From positions 1 to 64,000 of the forward strand of contig NZ_JAHXRQ010000003.1 in NCBI RefSeq assembly GCF_019392335.1: DNA of 64,000 nucleotides, written 5' to 3'. Below, one piece after another: positions 43,940 through 52,215 of this stretch (position 1 is its first letter; every line of letters starts with the position of its first letter). The DNA comes from Mameliella sp. CS4 (GTDB lineage Bacteria; Pseudomonadota; Alphaproteobacteria; Rhodobacterales; Rhodobacteraceae). The notes beneath the pieces were generated by a model. That model was not told the origin of the DNA. It worked only from the letters and a program-made list of their open reading frames with translations, and made no database searches. A program made the translations under genes and the position numbers.

Positions 43940-46492
43940 TCAGGCGCCCAGGATGCGCGTCACCATCTCACCGGTGTCGCGGCTCAACTTGGGTTTGGCC
44001 TGCAGGCGTTCCAGTTCTGCCCGCATCAGGGCCTGGCGTTCCGAGTCGTAGCGTTTCCAGGTCTGGAAGGCCGAGGTCATGCGCGCCGTTGTCTGCGGGT
44101 TCAGGTCGTCCAGTTTGATCAGCCAGTCGATCAACAGCCGATAGCCCGCGCCATCCTTGCGGTGGAACCCGGCATGGTTCATCGCCAATGCCCCCATCAC
44201 CGCGCGGAACCGGTTGGGGTTCTTCCAGTCGAAATCGGGATGCTGTGTCAGCGCCTCTGCGCGGGGCACGACGTTTTCCGGCGCCGTCGCCCCGACCTGA
44301 AGGCCGAACCATTTGTCCATGACCAGCCGGTCATGCCGCCACTGGTCCTCGAAGGATTTGAGCGCCTCGGCATCCTCGCCCACCCGGACGATCTGGGCCA
44401 GGGCCGAGAGTTGCAGCGTCATGTTGTCGGCACTGTCGAATTGCGCCCGCGCCGCCTTGCCGCCATCCAGCCGCGAGGTCAGCGCCAGCACCGCCGCCCC
44501 CAACGCGCGCTTGCCCGATTGTTCCGCATCCGGGGCAAAGGGCGCGTCCACCGTGCCCTCGGCGGCCAGTTGCGGCAGAAGATCGGCCCAGCGTTCCGCC
44601 TTGACCTGGGCCAGCACCTCTTTGGCGGCGTGGATCGCCTCCGGGTCCGGCGTCACACTGCGTTCGAACAGCACCTGCGCCAGTTCCGATTCCGTGGGTG
44701 TTCCCATCATCATGGCGCGATAGGCCGGGTCAAGGTCGCGGTCGCGCAAAAGCCGTTCCAGCCCGTCCAGCCAGGCCTCGTCCGGCCCGGCGTCCTCGCA
44801 AATCATCGCGATCAGGCTTTCACGGGCCAGAAGGCGCGTGGCCTCCCACCGGTTGAACGGATCGGTGTCATGGGCGAGCAAAAAGGCGCGTTCCTCGCGG
44901 TTCGACTCGCGCTCCAGCACCACCGGCGCCGAAAATCCCCGGTTGATCGAGGGCACGGGGCGGGAGGCCAGCCCGTCAAAGGTGAAAGTCTGCTCACCCT
45001 CGGTGATCTCCAACACGCGGGTCGGCACCACCTCGTCCCCATTGGGATTGAGCAGGCCCACCGCCATCGGGATCACCTGCGGGGCCTTTTCGTCTTGTCC
45101 GGGCGTGGGCGGCGTGTGCTGCTTGAAGGTCAGCGAATAGGTGCCGTCGGCCCAATCCTCGGTCACGTCGACGCGCGGTGTGCCGGCCTGGCTGTACCAG
45201 CGCTTGAACTGCGACAAGTCGCGTCCCGTGGCATCCTCGAACACCTTGAGCCAATCCTCGATCGTGGCCGCGTCGCCGTCATGGCGGTCAAAGTAGAGGT
45301 CCAGCGCCTTGGCGTAATCCTCATCCCCCACCAGCGTCTTGAGCATGCCGATCACCTCGGCGCCCTTTTCATAGACGGTCGCGGTGTAGAAGTTGTTGAT
45401 CTCCTGAAAGCTTTCGGGCCGAACGGGGTGGGCCAAGGGGCCCTGATCCTCGGGGAACTGGCGCGCGCGCAACATGGCGACATTCTCGATCCGCGCCACG
45501 GGGGCGGACCGCACATCGGCCGTGAACTGCTGGTCGCGGAAGACGGTCAGCCCCTCTTTCAGGCACAGCTGGAACCAGTCGCGGCAGGTGATGCGGTTGC
45601 CGGTCCAGTTGTGGAAATACTCATGCGCGATGATCGCCTCGATCCGCTCGAAGTTGCCGTCGGTCGAGGTTTCCGGCGAGGCGAGAACGCAGGACGAGTT
45701 GAAGATATTCAGCCCCTTGTTTTCCATCGCGCCCATGTTGAAATCGTCGACGGCGACGATGTTGAACACGTCCAGGTCATATTCGCGGCCATATGTGTCC
45801 TCGTCCCATTTCATGGAGGTCTTAAGGGCCTCCATGCCGAAGGCACATTTGCCCTCGTCGCCTGGACGCACCCAGATGTTCAGCTTGACCTCTTTGCCCG
45901 ACCGGGTGGTGAACCGATCCGGAAAATTCACCAGGTCGCCCGCCACCAGCGCGAAGAGGTACGCCGGCTTCGGCCAGGGATCGTGCCATTCGGCCCAGCC
46001 CTCACCCCGGTCGACCGAGTTGCCGTTGGACAAAAGCACCGGCAGATCGCCCTCGATCCGCACCGAAAAGACGCTCATGACGTCGGGACGGTCCGGGTAA
46101 TAGGTGATCTTGCGAAAGCCTTCGGCCTCGCACTGGGTGCAATACATGCCGCTGGACATGTACAGCCCCTCCAGCGCGGTATTGTCTTCGGGCGCGATTT
46201 CCACCTCGCTCTCCCACAGGAAGGGGCCGTCCGGCACGTCACAGCGCAGGCCTTCGGGCGTCACCTCCGGCGTGACCTCGACGCCGTCGATTGCGGCCCG
46301 CACCAGGTTCAGCTCTTCGCCGTGCAGAAAGAAGTCCTGCGTCGGGGCCTCCGGGTTGGGGGCGAAATGGATCTTCGAGATCACCCGCGTCGACTTGGGC
46401 GCAAGGCGAAAGGTCAGGTGCACGTCGCTGACCTGCCAGCCGAACGGCGTGTAATCCTTGAGATAGATGGTCGTGGGTGCGGCGTCTTTCAT
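43940..46492 (-). CDS. pepN: aminopeptidase N (M1 metallopeptidase)
   Basis: 850 residues, typical for the gammaproteobacterial/alphaproteobacterial PepN group. The GAMEN motif (MGAMENKG, near residue 252) and zinc site HEYFHNW with downstream E (near residues 288-312) are present, followed by the long helical C-terminal domain. It removes N-terminal residues from peptides in the cytoplasm. The ATG at 46492 begins MKDAAPTTIYLKDY. Divergent from the photolyase gene, 90 bases apart. Confidence 0.96.
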   Translation of the reverse strand: MKDAAPTTIYLKDYTPFGWQVSDVHLTFRLAPKSTRVISKIHFAPNPEAPTQDFFLHGEELNLVRAAIDGVEVTPEVTPEGLRCDVPDGPFLWESEVEIAPEDNTALEGLYMSSGMYCTQCEAEGFRKITYYPDRPDVMSVFSVRIEGDLPVLLSNGNSVDRGEGWAEWHDPWPKPAYLFALVAGDLVNFPDRFTTRSGKEVKLNIWVRPGDEGKCAFGMEALKTSMKWDEDTYGREYDLDVFNIVAVDDFNMGAMENKGLNIFNSSCVLASPETSTDGNFERIEAIIAHEYFHNWTGNRITCRDWFQLCLKEGLTVFRDQQFTADVRSAPVARIENVAMLRARQFPEDQGPLAHPVRPESFQEINNFYTATVYEKGAEVIGMLKTLVGDEDYAKALDLYFDRHDGDAATIEDWLKVFEDATGRDLSQFKRWYSQAGTPRVDVTEDWADGTYSLTFKQHTPPTPGQDEKAPQVIPMAVGLLNPNGDEVVPTRVLEITEGEQTFTFDGLASRPVPSINRGFSAPVVLERESNREERAFLLAHDTDPFNRWEATRLLARESLIAMICEDAGPDEAWLDGLERLLRDRDLDPAYRAMMMGTPTESELAQVLFERSVTPDPEAIHAAKEVLAQVKAERWADLLPQLAAEGTVDAPFAPDAEQSGKRALGAAVLALTSRLDGGKAARAQFDSADNMTLQLSALAQIVRVGEDAEALKSFEDQWRHDRLVMDKWFGLQVGATAPENVVPRAEALTQHPDFDWKNPNRFRAVMGALAMNHAGFHRKDGAGYRLLIDWLIKLDDLNPQTTARMTSAFQTWKRYDSERQALMRAELERLQAKPKLSRDTGEMVTRILGA

Positions 46493-46582
46493 CGGGGTCC
46501 TCGCGGGGCTGGAAGCTCTTGGCCGTGACCCTAGGTCGGACCCGAGGGGGCTGCAATGGCAGCGCAGCGGAAAGGAGATCCG

Positions 46583-48094
46583 ATGCTCGTGATCCTCTGG
46601 TTCAAGCGTGATCTGCGCGTGACGGACAATGCCGCGCTGCTGCGCGCGGCGGAGTTGGGCGCGGTCGTGCCGCTTTACATCGTTGAGCCGGGTCTCTGGA
46701 AACAGCCCGATGCCTCGGCCCGGCACTACGCCTTTCTCTGCGAGACGCTGGCCGACTTGCGCGCCGACCTGCGGACCCTGGGCAGCGATCTGGTGATCCG
46801 GGTTGGCCCGGCGGTCGACGTGCTGGAGGCCCTGTGCCGGGACTGCGGGGCCGACAGGCTGATCAGCACCGAGGAAACCGGCAACGGCTGGACCCATGCC
46901 CGTGACCGGGCCGTGGCCGCCTGGGCCGCGGGGCAGGGGGTGCGCTGGCAGGAAATGCCACATTCGGCGGTCAGGCGCGGGCGCCACGACCGTGACGGCT
47001 GGGCCGCCCATCGCAACCGGCTGATGGCACAGGATCCGCTGCCCGCGCCCAGGGCGCTGCCGCCCGTCGATCTCCCGTCCGATCCCCTGCCGGAGGCCGC
47101 CGACCTGGGACTGACCGTCGATCCCTGCCCGGGGCGCCAACTTGGCGGACGCGCCGAGGCCGAGGCGCTCTTGGCCAGTTTCCTGACAGAGCGCGGTCAG
47201 ACCTATCGCAAGGCCATGTCGACCCCGCTGGAGGGGGCAAGCGCCTGTTCCCGTCTGTCCCCCCATCTGGCGCTTGGCACGCTCAGCCCGCGCGAGGCGG
47301 TGCGCGCCACAGCCACCCGTCAGCGCGAGGTCAGGGGCACCCGGACGGGGTGGTCCGGCAGCCTGAAGAGCTTTCAGTCCCGCCTCGCCTGGCGCGACCA
47401 TTTCATCCAGAAACTCGAAGACGAGCCGGACCTGGAATGGCGCGCCCTGCACCGCGCCTACGAGGGGCTCCGCCCGGAAACACCGGATGCCGCGCGCCTT
47501 GCCGCCTGGGAAAAGGGCGAAACCGGGCTGCCCTTCGTCGATGCCTGCATGCGCTCGCTGATCGCCACCGGATGGCTCAATTTCCGCATGCGCTCGATGC
47601 TGATGAGCGTGGCCTCCTATCATCTCTGGCTGCCCTGGCAGCGCACGGGCCGGCACCTGGCGCGGCTCTTCACCGACTACGAGCCGGGCATCCATTGGAG
47701 CCAGGTCCAGATGCAATCGGGAACCACGGGCATCAACAGTCTGCGGATCTACAATCCTGTCAAACAGGGGTACGATCAGGACCCGACCGGCGCCTTCACC
47801 CGCCATTGGTGCCCGGAACTGGCCGAGGTGCCGGATGCGTTCCTGCAGCAACCCTGGAGAGGGGAGGCGCGCGCAGAGTATCTGCCGCCCGTGGTCGACG
47901 TGAAACAGGCGGCAAGAACAGCCCGTGATGCCATCTGGTCGGTGCGCAAGGGCGCGGGTTTTGGCGATGAAGCCGCCCGGGTGGTGCGCAAACACGCCTC
48001 GCGCAAGGATCCGCAACGCCATTTCGTCAACGACCGCGCGCCGCGCAAAAGGCGCCCGGCGGCGGACAGCCGCCAGCAAAGCTTCGACTTCTGA
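46583..48094 (+). CDS. phrB: cryptochrome/DNA photolyase family protein
   Basis: 503 residues. N-terminal alpha/beta photolyase domain ([17 protein letters not shown]) and the FAD-binding helical domain ([38 protein letters not shown]) are clear. The tail is basic ([13 protein letters not shown]). It uses light to repair pyrimidine dimers or acts as a light sensor; sequence alone does not separate these. AAAGGAGAT precedes the ATG. The next gene (DUF2256) begins in its stop codon. Confidence 0.88.
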   Translation: MLVILWFKRDLRVTDNAALLRAAELGAVVPLYIVEPGLWKQPDASARHYAFLCETLADLRADLRTLGSDLVIRVGPAVDVLEALCRDCGADRLISTEETGNGWTHARDRAVAAWAAGQGVRWQEMPHSAVRRGRHDRDGWAAHRNRLMAQDPLPAPRALPPVDLPSDPLPEAADLGLTVDPCPGRQLGGRAEAEALLASFLTERGQTYRKAMSTPLEGASACSRLSPHLALGTLSPREAVRATATRQREVRGTRTGWSGSLKSFQSRLAWRDHFIQKLEDEPDLEWRALHRAYEGLRPETPDAARLAAWEKGETGLPFVDACMRSLIATGWLNFRMRSMLMSVASYHLWLPWQRTGRHLARLFTDYEPGIHWSQVQMQSGTTGINSLRIYNPVKQGYDQDPTGAFTRHWCPELAEVPDAFLQQPWRGEARAEYLPPVVDVKQAARTARDAIWSVRKGAGFGDEAARVVRKHASRKDPQRHFVNDRAPRKRRPAADSRQQSFDF

Positions 48095-48264
48095 TGCCGC
48101 GCGGCACCCGTAAAGGCGATCTGCCGGTCAAGGCCTGCGCCACCTGCGGGCGTCCGTTCACCTGGCGCAAGAAATGGGCAAAGGTCTGGGAGGAGGTGCG
48201 CTATTGCTCGGACCGCTGCCGTCGCAGTCGCAAACCTACCTCAAGGGGACCAGACCGACCCTGA
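48094..48264 (+). CDS. DUF2256 small zinc-ribbon-like protein
   Basis: 56 residues, starting inside the photolyase stop (TGATG). It carries [14 protein letters not shown] followed by RYCSDRCRR, the DUF2256 pattern with four cysteines that likely bind zinc. DUF2256 genes are frequent neighbours of cryptochrome genes in other bacteria, so a shared light or DNA function is likely. It is below the size limits of many gene finders. Confidence 0.85.
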   Translation: MPRGTRKGDLPVKACATCGRPFTWRKKWAKVWEEVRYCSDRCRRSRKPTSRGPDRP

Positions 48265-48275
48265 CCGGCACAGTG

Positions 48276-48303
48276 TTTCTTTGGGCTGGAAATACTCCGG
48301 GGG
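48276..48303 (-). repeat. intergenic repeat copy 2
   Basis: Read on the minus strand, CCCCCGGAGTATTTCC followed by AGCCCAAAGAAA, the same element as copies at 31323 and 56656. It lies in the 129-base gap between the DUF2256 gene and the end of the efflux gene and may be part of a convergent terminator with the GCGCTTTGCGC hairpin following it. Confidence 0.6.
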
Positions 48304-48393
48304 AGTCGCGCTTTGCGCGACGGGGGCAGCGCCCCCAAACGCGCCGCAAGGCGCGCGGATCGGCCCGCGCCAGCGGGCCGACACCAGGTCACG

Positions 48394-51300
48394 TTACTCC
48401 GCCGCGCGCAGGTCCGGCGTCAGTTCCATCGCGGGGACGGGTTCGTCTTCCCAGATGATCTCGGGCGATTTCACCTGCCGTGCCGCGCGGTTCAGCGCCC
48501 AGTCCCGGGCCACGCGGCTGCCACGGCCAAAGCTCAGTCGCGCCAGCAGACGCGCGAACCACAGCACATAGGTCGTGAACCAGACCCGGATTGCCAGCAT
48601 CGCGGGGGTAAAGACCAGAGTCAGTACCGTCGCGATCCCAAGGCCAAAGACCACCGCCGTCGCCAGGTTCTTCCACCACAGCGCCGTCGGACTGTCGATG
48701 GAATAGCCGCCGCCGAAGAAATCCAGGCTCAGCCCCAGCATCATCGGCGCCAGGCCCGCCATGGTGGTGATCGTCGTCAACAGGACAGGGCGAATACGGT
48801 CCTGCGCGGTGCGCACGATGGCCTCGATCCGCGGCATGTAACGTGAATAATCCTGGTAGGTGTCGATCAGGACGATGTTGTTGTTCACGACGATCCCGGC
48901 CAAGGCCACAATCCCTGTCCCGGTCATGATGATCGAGAAATACTGGTCCATCACCAGCATGCCGATCAGCACGCCCGTGGTGGACAGGATCACCGCCAGC
49001 AGCACCAGCACCGAGTTGTAGAAGCTGTTGAACTGCGCCAGCAGGATGATGAACATCAGGAACAGCGCACCGGCAAAGGCCGATTGCAGGAAGGCCTGGC
49101 TTTCCTCCTGGTCTTCCTGGTCGCCGGTCCATTCCCATTCGATGCCCGCGGGCAGGGGGTTCGTCTGCAGCCAATCGGTCAGCACGTCGATCCGCTCTGT
49201 CCCCGTCACCGGAACCACTTTCAGGCGCGACATGTCGCCAGTGCCGGCCTGCGCGGTGATTTCCTCGGGGGTCATGTCGGTCAGCCAGCGCACATCGCCG
49301 AAGTGACGCAGATTGTCCCCCATCAGCCATTCGAAAAAGCCGGACGAGCGGCCAAAGTCATGGCTCCAGTCCGCGGTCGAGATATCTGCCGTTTCCGGGT
49401 CCAGCTCGACGCCGGTCATCAGGGGCACGAACTCGGTCTTGTCCGCCCCGTCCGGGCCGGTCGTCGTCACGTCCCAGCCGATTTCCATCAGGCTCTCGCG
49501 GACGCCGGCCTTGATGTCGAAAAAGCGGGTCTGGTCGATGCGCTCGATCTCGGCCAGCTTGGCCACCGGCTCGCGGGTGATGAAGTTGACCAGCGGTACC
49601 AGCCCGTCCGGGGTCCGCACCTTGAGGCTGTCCAGCGTGGACAGCACGCGGTTCTCCTCGGGCAGGCGCACGCGGATGTCGATTTCCTCGTCCGAGGTGC
49701 CGGGGGTATAGCTGCCGATGGCCAGCCCGCGCGTCACCAGCTGCACCATTGCCCCCACGGTGGCCACGTCGGCGCCGTAACGGCCCGCCTTTTCCACGTC
49801 CACGTCGATCTGCCAGTCGATGCCCGGCAGGGGGCGCGTGTCCTCGACCAGGGTCAAGCCGGGCGTGTTCTCGAATTTGGCCCGCGCGATGCCCGCCGCC
49901 TCCAGCAGGGCGTTCCAGTCGTCGCCGCGCAGCTGCAGGTGCACCGGCTTGGCGCTGGCGGGGCCGCGTGCCTGCGCCAGGATCTCGATCTCGACGCCGG
50001 GAATGCGCTCCAGCTTTTCGGTCAGGTCGTCCAGGATCACGTCTCCGTCCAGCCGCGCCAGCGGAATGTCGTTTGCGCGGGCATAGGCGGGGCGGTCGTC
50101 CCAGGAAATCGTCTCGAACTGGACCTGGCCGATGGTGTCCTTGGGCGCCGCCGCGCCGCCGGTGTTGTTGTCCAGCCCGCCTTCACCGGCAAAGGAGAAG
50201 GCGTTGAGGATGCCGGGATGGCTCAGCACGATCCGCTCGGCCCGTTTCACCAGCGCGTCCTTTTCCGCAAGGCTCAGGTTGCCCCGCGCCCGGACGTAGA
50301 CGATGGCCTGTTCCGGTTCGCTCTCGACGAAGAAATCCACGCCGTTGTTGTTCTCGCCGTAGTAGGCGAAGACGCTGACCACGAACCCCACCACGGCAAA
50401 GACCGTCACCAGCGGCATGATCGGGTTGCCCGCGATCAGCTTGGTGAACTTGCCGAACAGCGTCCGGCGGCGGCGGGCGTCGATGTGTTTGGGTTTGCGG
50501 CGGAACTCGGCGGCATCCATCACCACCGAGGAGATCACAGCGAACAGCACGAAGATCACGGCGCCGGGCATATGCGCGGTCCAGCCCGTGGCCTCTGTCG
50601 GGCCCAGGTAGCTGGGGTTCAGCACCATCATGGCGCCGGTGAACAGGCCCAGGATCGCAACCGGCACCAGCAGGATCCGCAGGCTCCAGTGCAGCCGCGC
50701 GCGCAGCCAGTCGCCGGCGCGGTGCACGTTGCGGGAAAACCGCCCCGAGACACCGCCCATGACCGGCAGGTAGATCAGCGCCACCACCAGTGAGGCGGTC
50801 AGCACGAAGATGATGGTGATCGGCAACATGCCCATGAACTCGCCCGCGACACCGGGCCAGAACAGCATCGGCAGAAAGGCGCAAAGCGTCGTTGCCGTGG
50901 ACGAGACCACGGGCCAGAACATCCGGTGCGCGGCCTCGACATAGGCGTGCATGGGGCCGGTGCCCTCGCCGATACGCTTGTCGGCGTATTCCACCACCAC
51001 GATAGCGCCGTCCACCAGGATGCCCACCGCCAGGATCAGGCCGAACATCACGATGTTCGAAATCGTCACGCCCATCATCGTCAGCAGCACGAAACACAGC
51101 AGGAAGGAGGTCGGGATGGCAAAGCCCACCAGCAGCGCGGGCCGCAGGCCCAGGCTCGCCAGCACCACGATCATCACCAGCGCGATGGCCGTCAGGACAG
51201 AGCCTTCGAGCTGGCTGACCATGCTGGCCACCTGCCGGCTCTGGTCGTTCGAGGTGCCCACGTCCAGCACCGCGCGCAGCTCGTCTGGCCAGTTCTCCTG

Positions 51301-52215
51301 CGCGGTGGCCAGCTCGGCCTTTACCTGCGCCACCGTGTCGATGATGTTGAAGCCCTTGCGCTTGACCACCTGCAACGCGACGGTCTGTTCGCCGTTGAAC
51401 CGTGCCGTGCCCTTGCGGTCCTCGAAGGTCAGGTTGATCGAGGCGAGGTCGCCCAGCGTCACCACGCGGTCGCCGTTCACCTTGACCGGCAGGTCATAGA
51501 CATCGCGCGCATCATCAAAGCTGGACGGGATCTTGACCGAGAAGGCGCCGTTTTCCGTCTCGACCTCGCCCGCGGCGATCAGCTGGTTGTTGTTCTGCAC
51601 CACGCGGATCAGCTCGTCGGCGGTGACGTTGTAGCTTTCCAGCCGCAGCGGGTCGATCACCACTTCCAGCATCTCGTCACGATTGCCCGCGATCCCGGCC
51701 TCCAGCACGGCATCCAACCCTTCCAGCCGGTCCTGCAGGTCCTTCGCGACCTTGGTCAGCGTGCGTTCCGGCACCGGGCCGGAGAGGTTGACGATCAGGA
51801 TCGGGAATTCGGAAAAGTTGATCTCGTTGATCGAGTATTTCTCGGCGCCCTCGGGGAACTCGGCCTCGGCGTTGTTCATGCCGTCGCGCACGTCGGCGAT
51901 GATCTTGGTCTTGTCCCAGCCGAACTCGAACTCCAGCGCCAGGCCCGCATAGCCCTCGGCGGCGGTAGCGGTCATCTTCTTCAGCCCGTCGAGATCCGAC
52001 AGCTCGGTCTCCATCGGCTTGACCAGCAGCTTTTCTGCGTCGGCGGCGGAAATGCCGGGGAAGGGGACCGAGACGAAGAGCGCCGGGATCTCGATGTCCG
52101 GTTCGCCCTCCTTGGGCAGCGAGACATAGGCATAGGCCCCGACCACGAGGCTGAGAACGATGAAGGCGATGATCATTCGGGCCCGTGCGGCGGCCCAGTC
52201 GATGATGCCGGTCAT
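48394..52215 (-). CDS. RND efflux permease (enlarged)
   Basis: 1273 residues, well above the 1030-1050 common for RND pumps. The 12-helix RND core is clear (TM4 with ILVDGAIVVVEYADKR, the TM10-12 region with LAGIVVNNNIVLIDTYQDYS). Two insertions are visible. One, about residues 490-595 between TM6 and TM7, adds two hydrophobic segments (LLVPVAILGLFTGAMMV and VIFVLFAVISSVVM). The other, about 915-1008 in the second periplasmic part, adds an acidic stretch. It exports drugs, bile-type compounds or lipids with its adaptor. The ATG overlaps the adaptor stop (ATGA). Confidence 0.92.
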   Translation of the reverse strand: MTGIIDWAAARARMIIAFIVLSLVVGAYAYVSLPKEGEPDIEIPALFVSVPFPGISAADAEKLLVKPMETELSDLDGLKKMTATAAEGYAGLALEFEFGWDKTKIIADVRDGMNNAEAEFPEGAEKYSINEINFSEFPILIVNLSGPVPERTLTKVAKDLQDRLEGLDAVLEAGIAGNRDEMLEVVIDPLRLESYNVTADELIRVVQNNNQLIAAGEVETENGAFSVKIPSSFDDARDVYDLPVKVNGDRVVTLGDLASINLTFEDRKGTARFNGEQTVALQVVKRKGFNIIDTVAQVKAELATAQENWPDELRAVLDVGTSNDQSRQVASMVSQLEGSVLTAIALVMIVVLASLGLRPALLVGFAIPTSFLLCFVLLTMMGVTISNIVMFGLILAVGILVDGAIVVVEYADKRIGEGTGPMHAYVEAAHRMFWPVVSSTATTLCAFLPMLFWPGVAGEFMGMLPITIIFVLTASLVVALIYLPVMGGVSGRFSRNVHRAGDWLRARLHWSLRILLVPVAILGLFTGAMMVLNPSYLGPTEATGWTAHMPGAVIFVLFAVISSVVMDAAEFRRKPKHIDARRRRTLFGKFTKLIAGNPIMPLVTVFAVVGFVVSVFAYYGENNNGVDFFVESEPEQAIVYVRARGNLSLAEKDALVKRAERIVLSHPGILNAFSFAGEGGLDNNTGGAAAPKDTIGQVQFETISWDDRPAYARANDIPLARLDGDVILDDLTEKLERIPGVEIEILAQARGPASAKPVHLQLRGDDWNALLEAAGIARAKFENTPGLTLVEDTRPLPGIDWQIDVDVEKAGRYGADVATVGAMVQLVTRGLAIGSYTPGTSDEEIDIRVRLPEENRVLSTLDSLKVRTPDGLVPLVNFITREPVAKLAEIERIDQTRFFDIKAGVRESLMEIGWDVTTTGPDGADKTEFVPLMTGVELDPETADISTADWSHDFGRSSGFFEWLMGDNLRHFGDVRWLTDMTPEEITAQAGTGDMSRLKVVPVTGTERIDVLTDWLQTNPLPAGIEWEWTGDQEDQEESQAFLQSAFAGALFLMFIILLAQFNSFYNSVLVLLAVILSTTGVLIGMLVMDQYFSIIMTGTGIVALAGIVVNNNIVLIDTYQDYSRYMPRIEAIVRTAQDRIRPVLLTTITTMAGLAPMMLGLSLDFFGGGYSIDSPTALWWKNLATAVVFGLGIATVLTLVFTPAMLAIRVWFTTYVLWFARLLARLSFGRGSRVARDWALNRAARQVKSPEIIWEDEPVPAMELTPDLRAAE

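Noticed and set aside
43940..48079. One continuous 1379-codon minus-strand frame over pepN and the photolyase gene
   Set aside because: Only the part from 46492 encodes PepN. The upstream extension is antisense to the photolyase and has no protein-like pattern.
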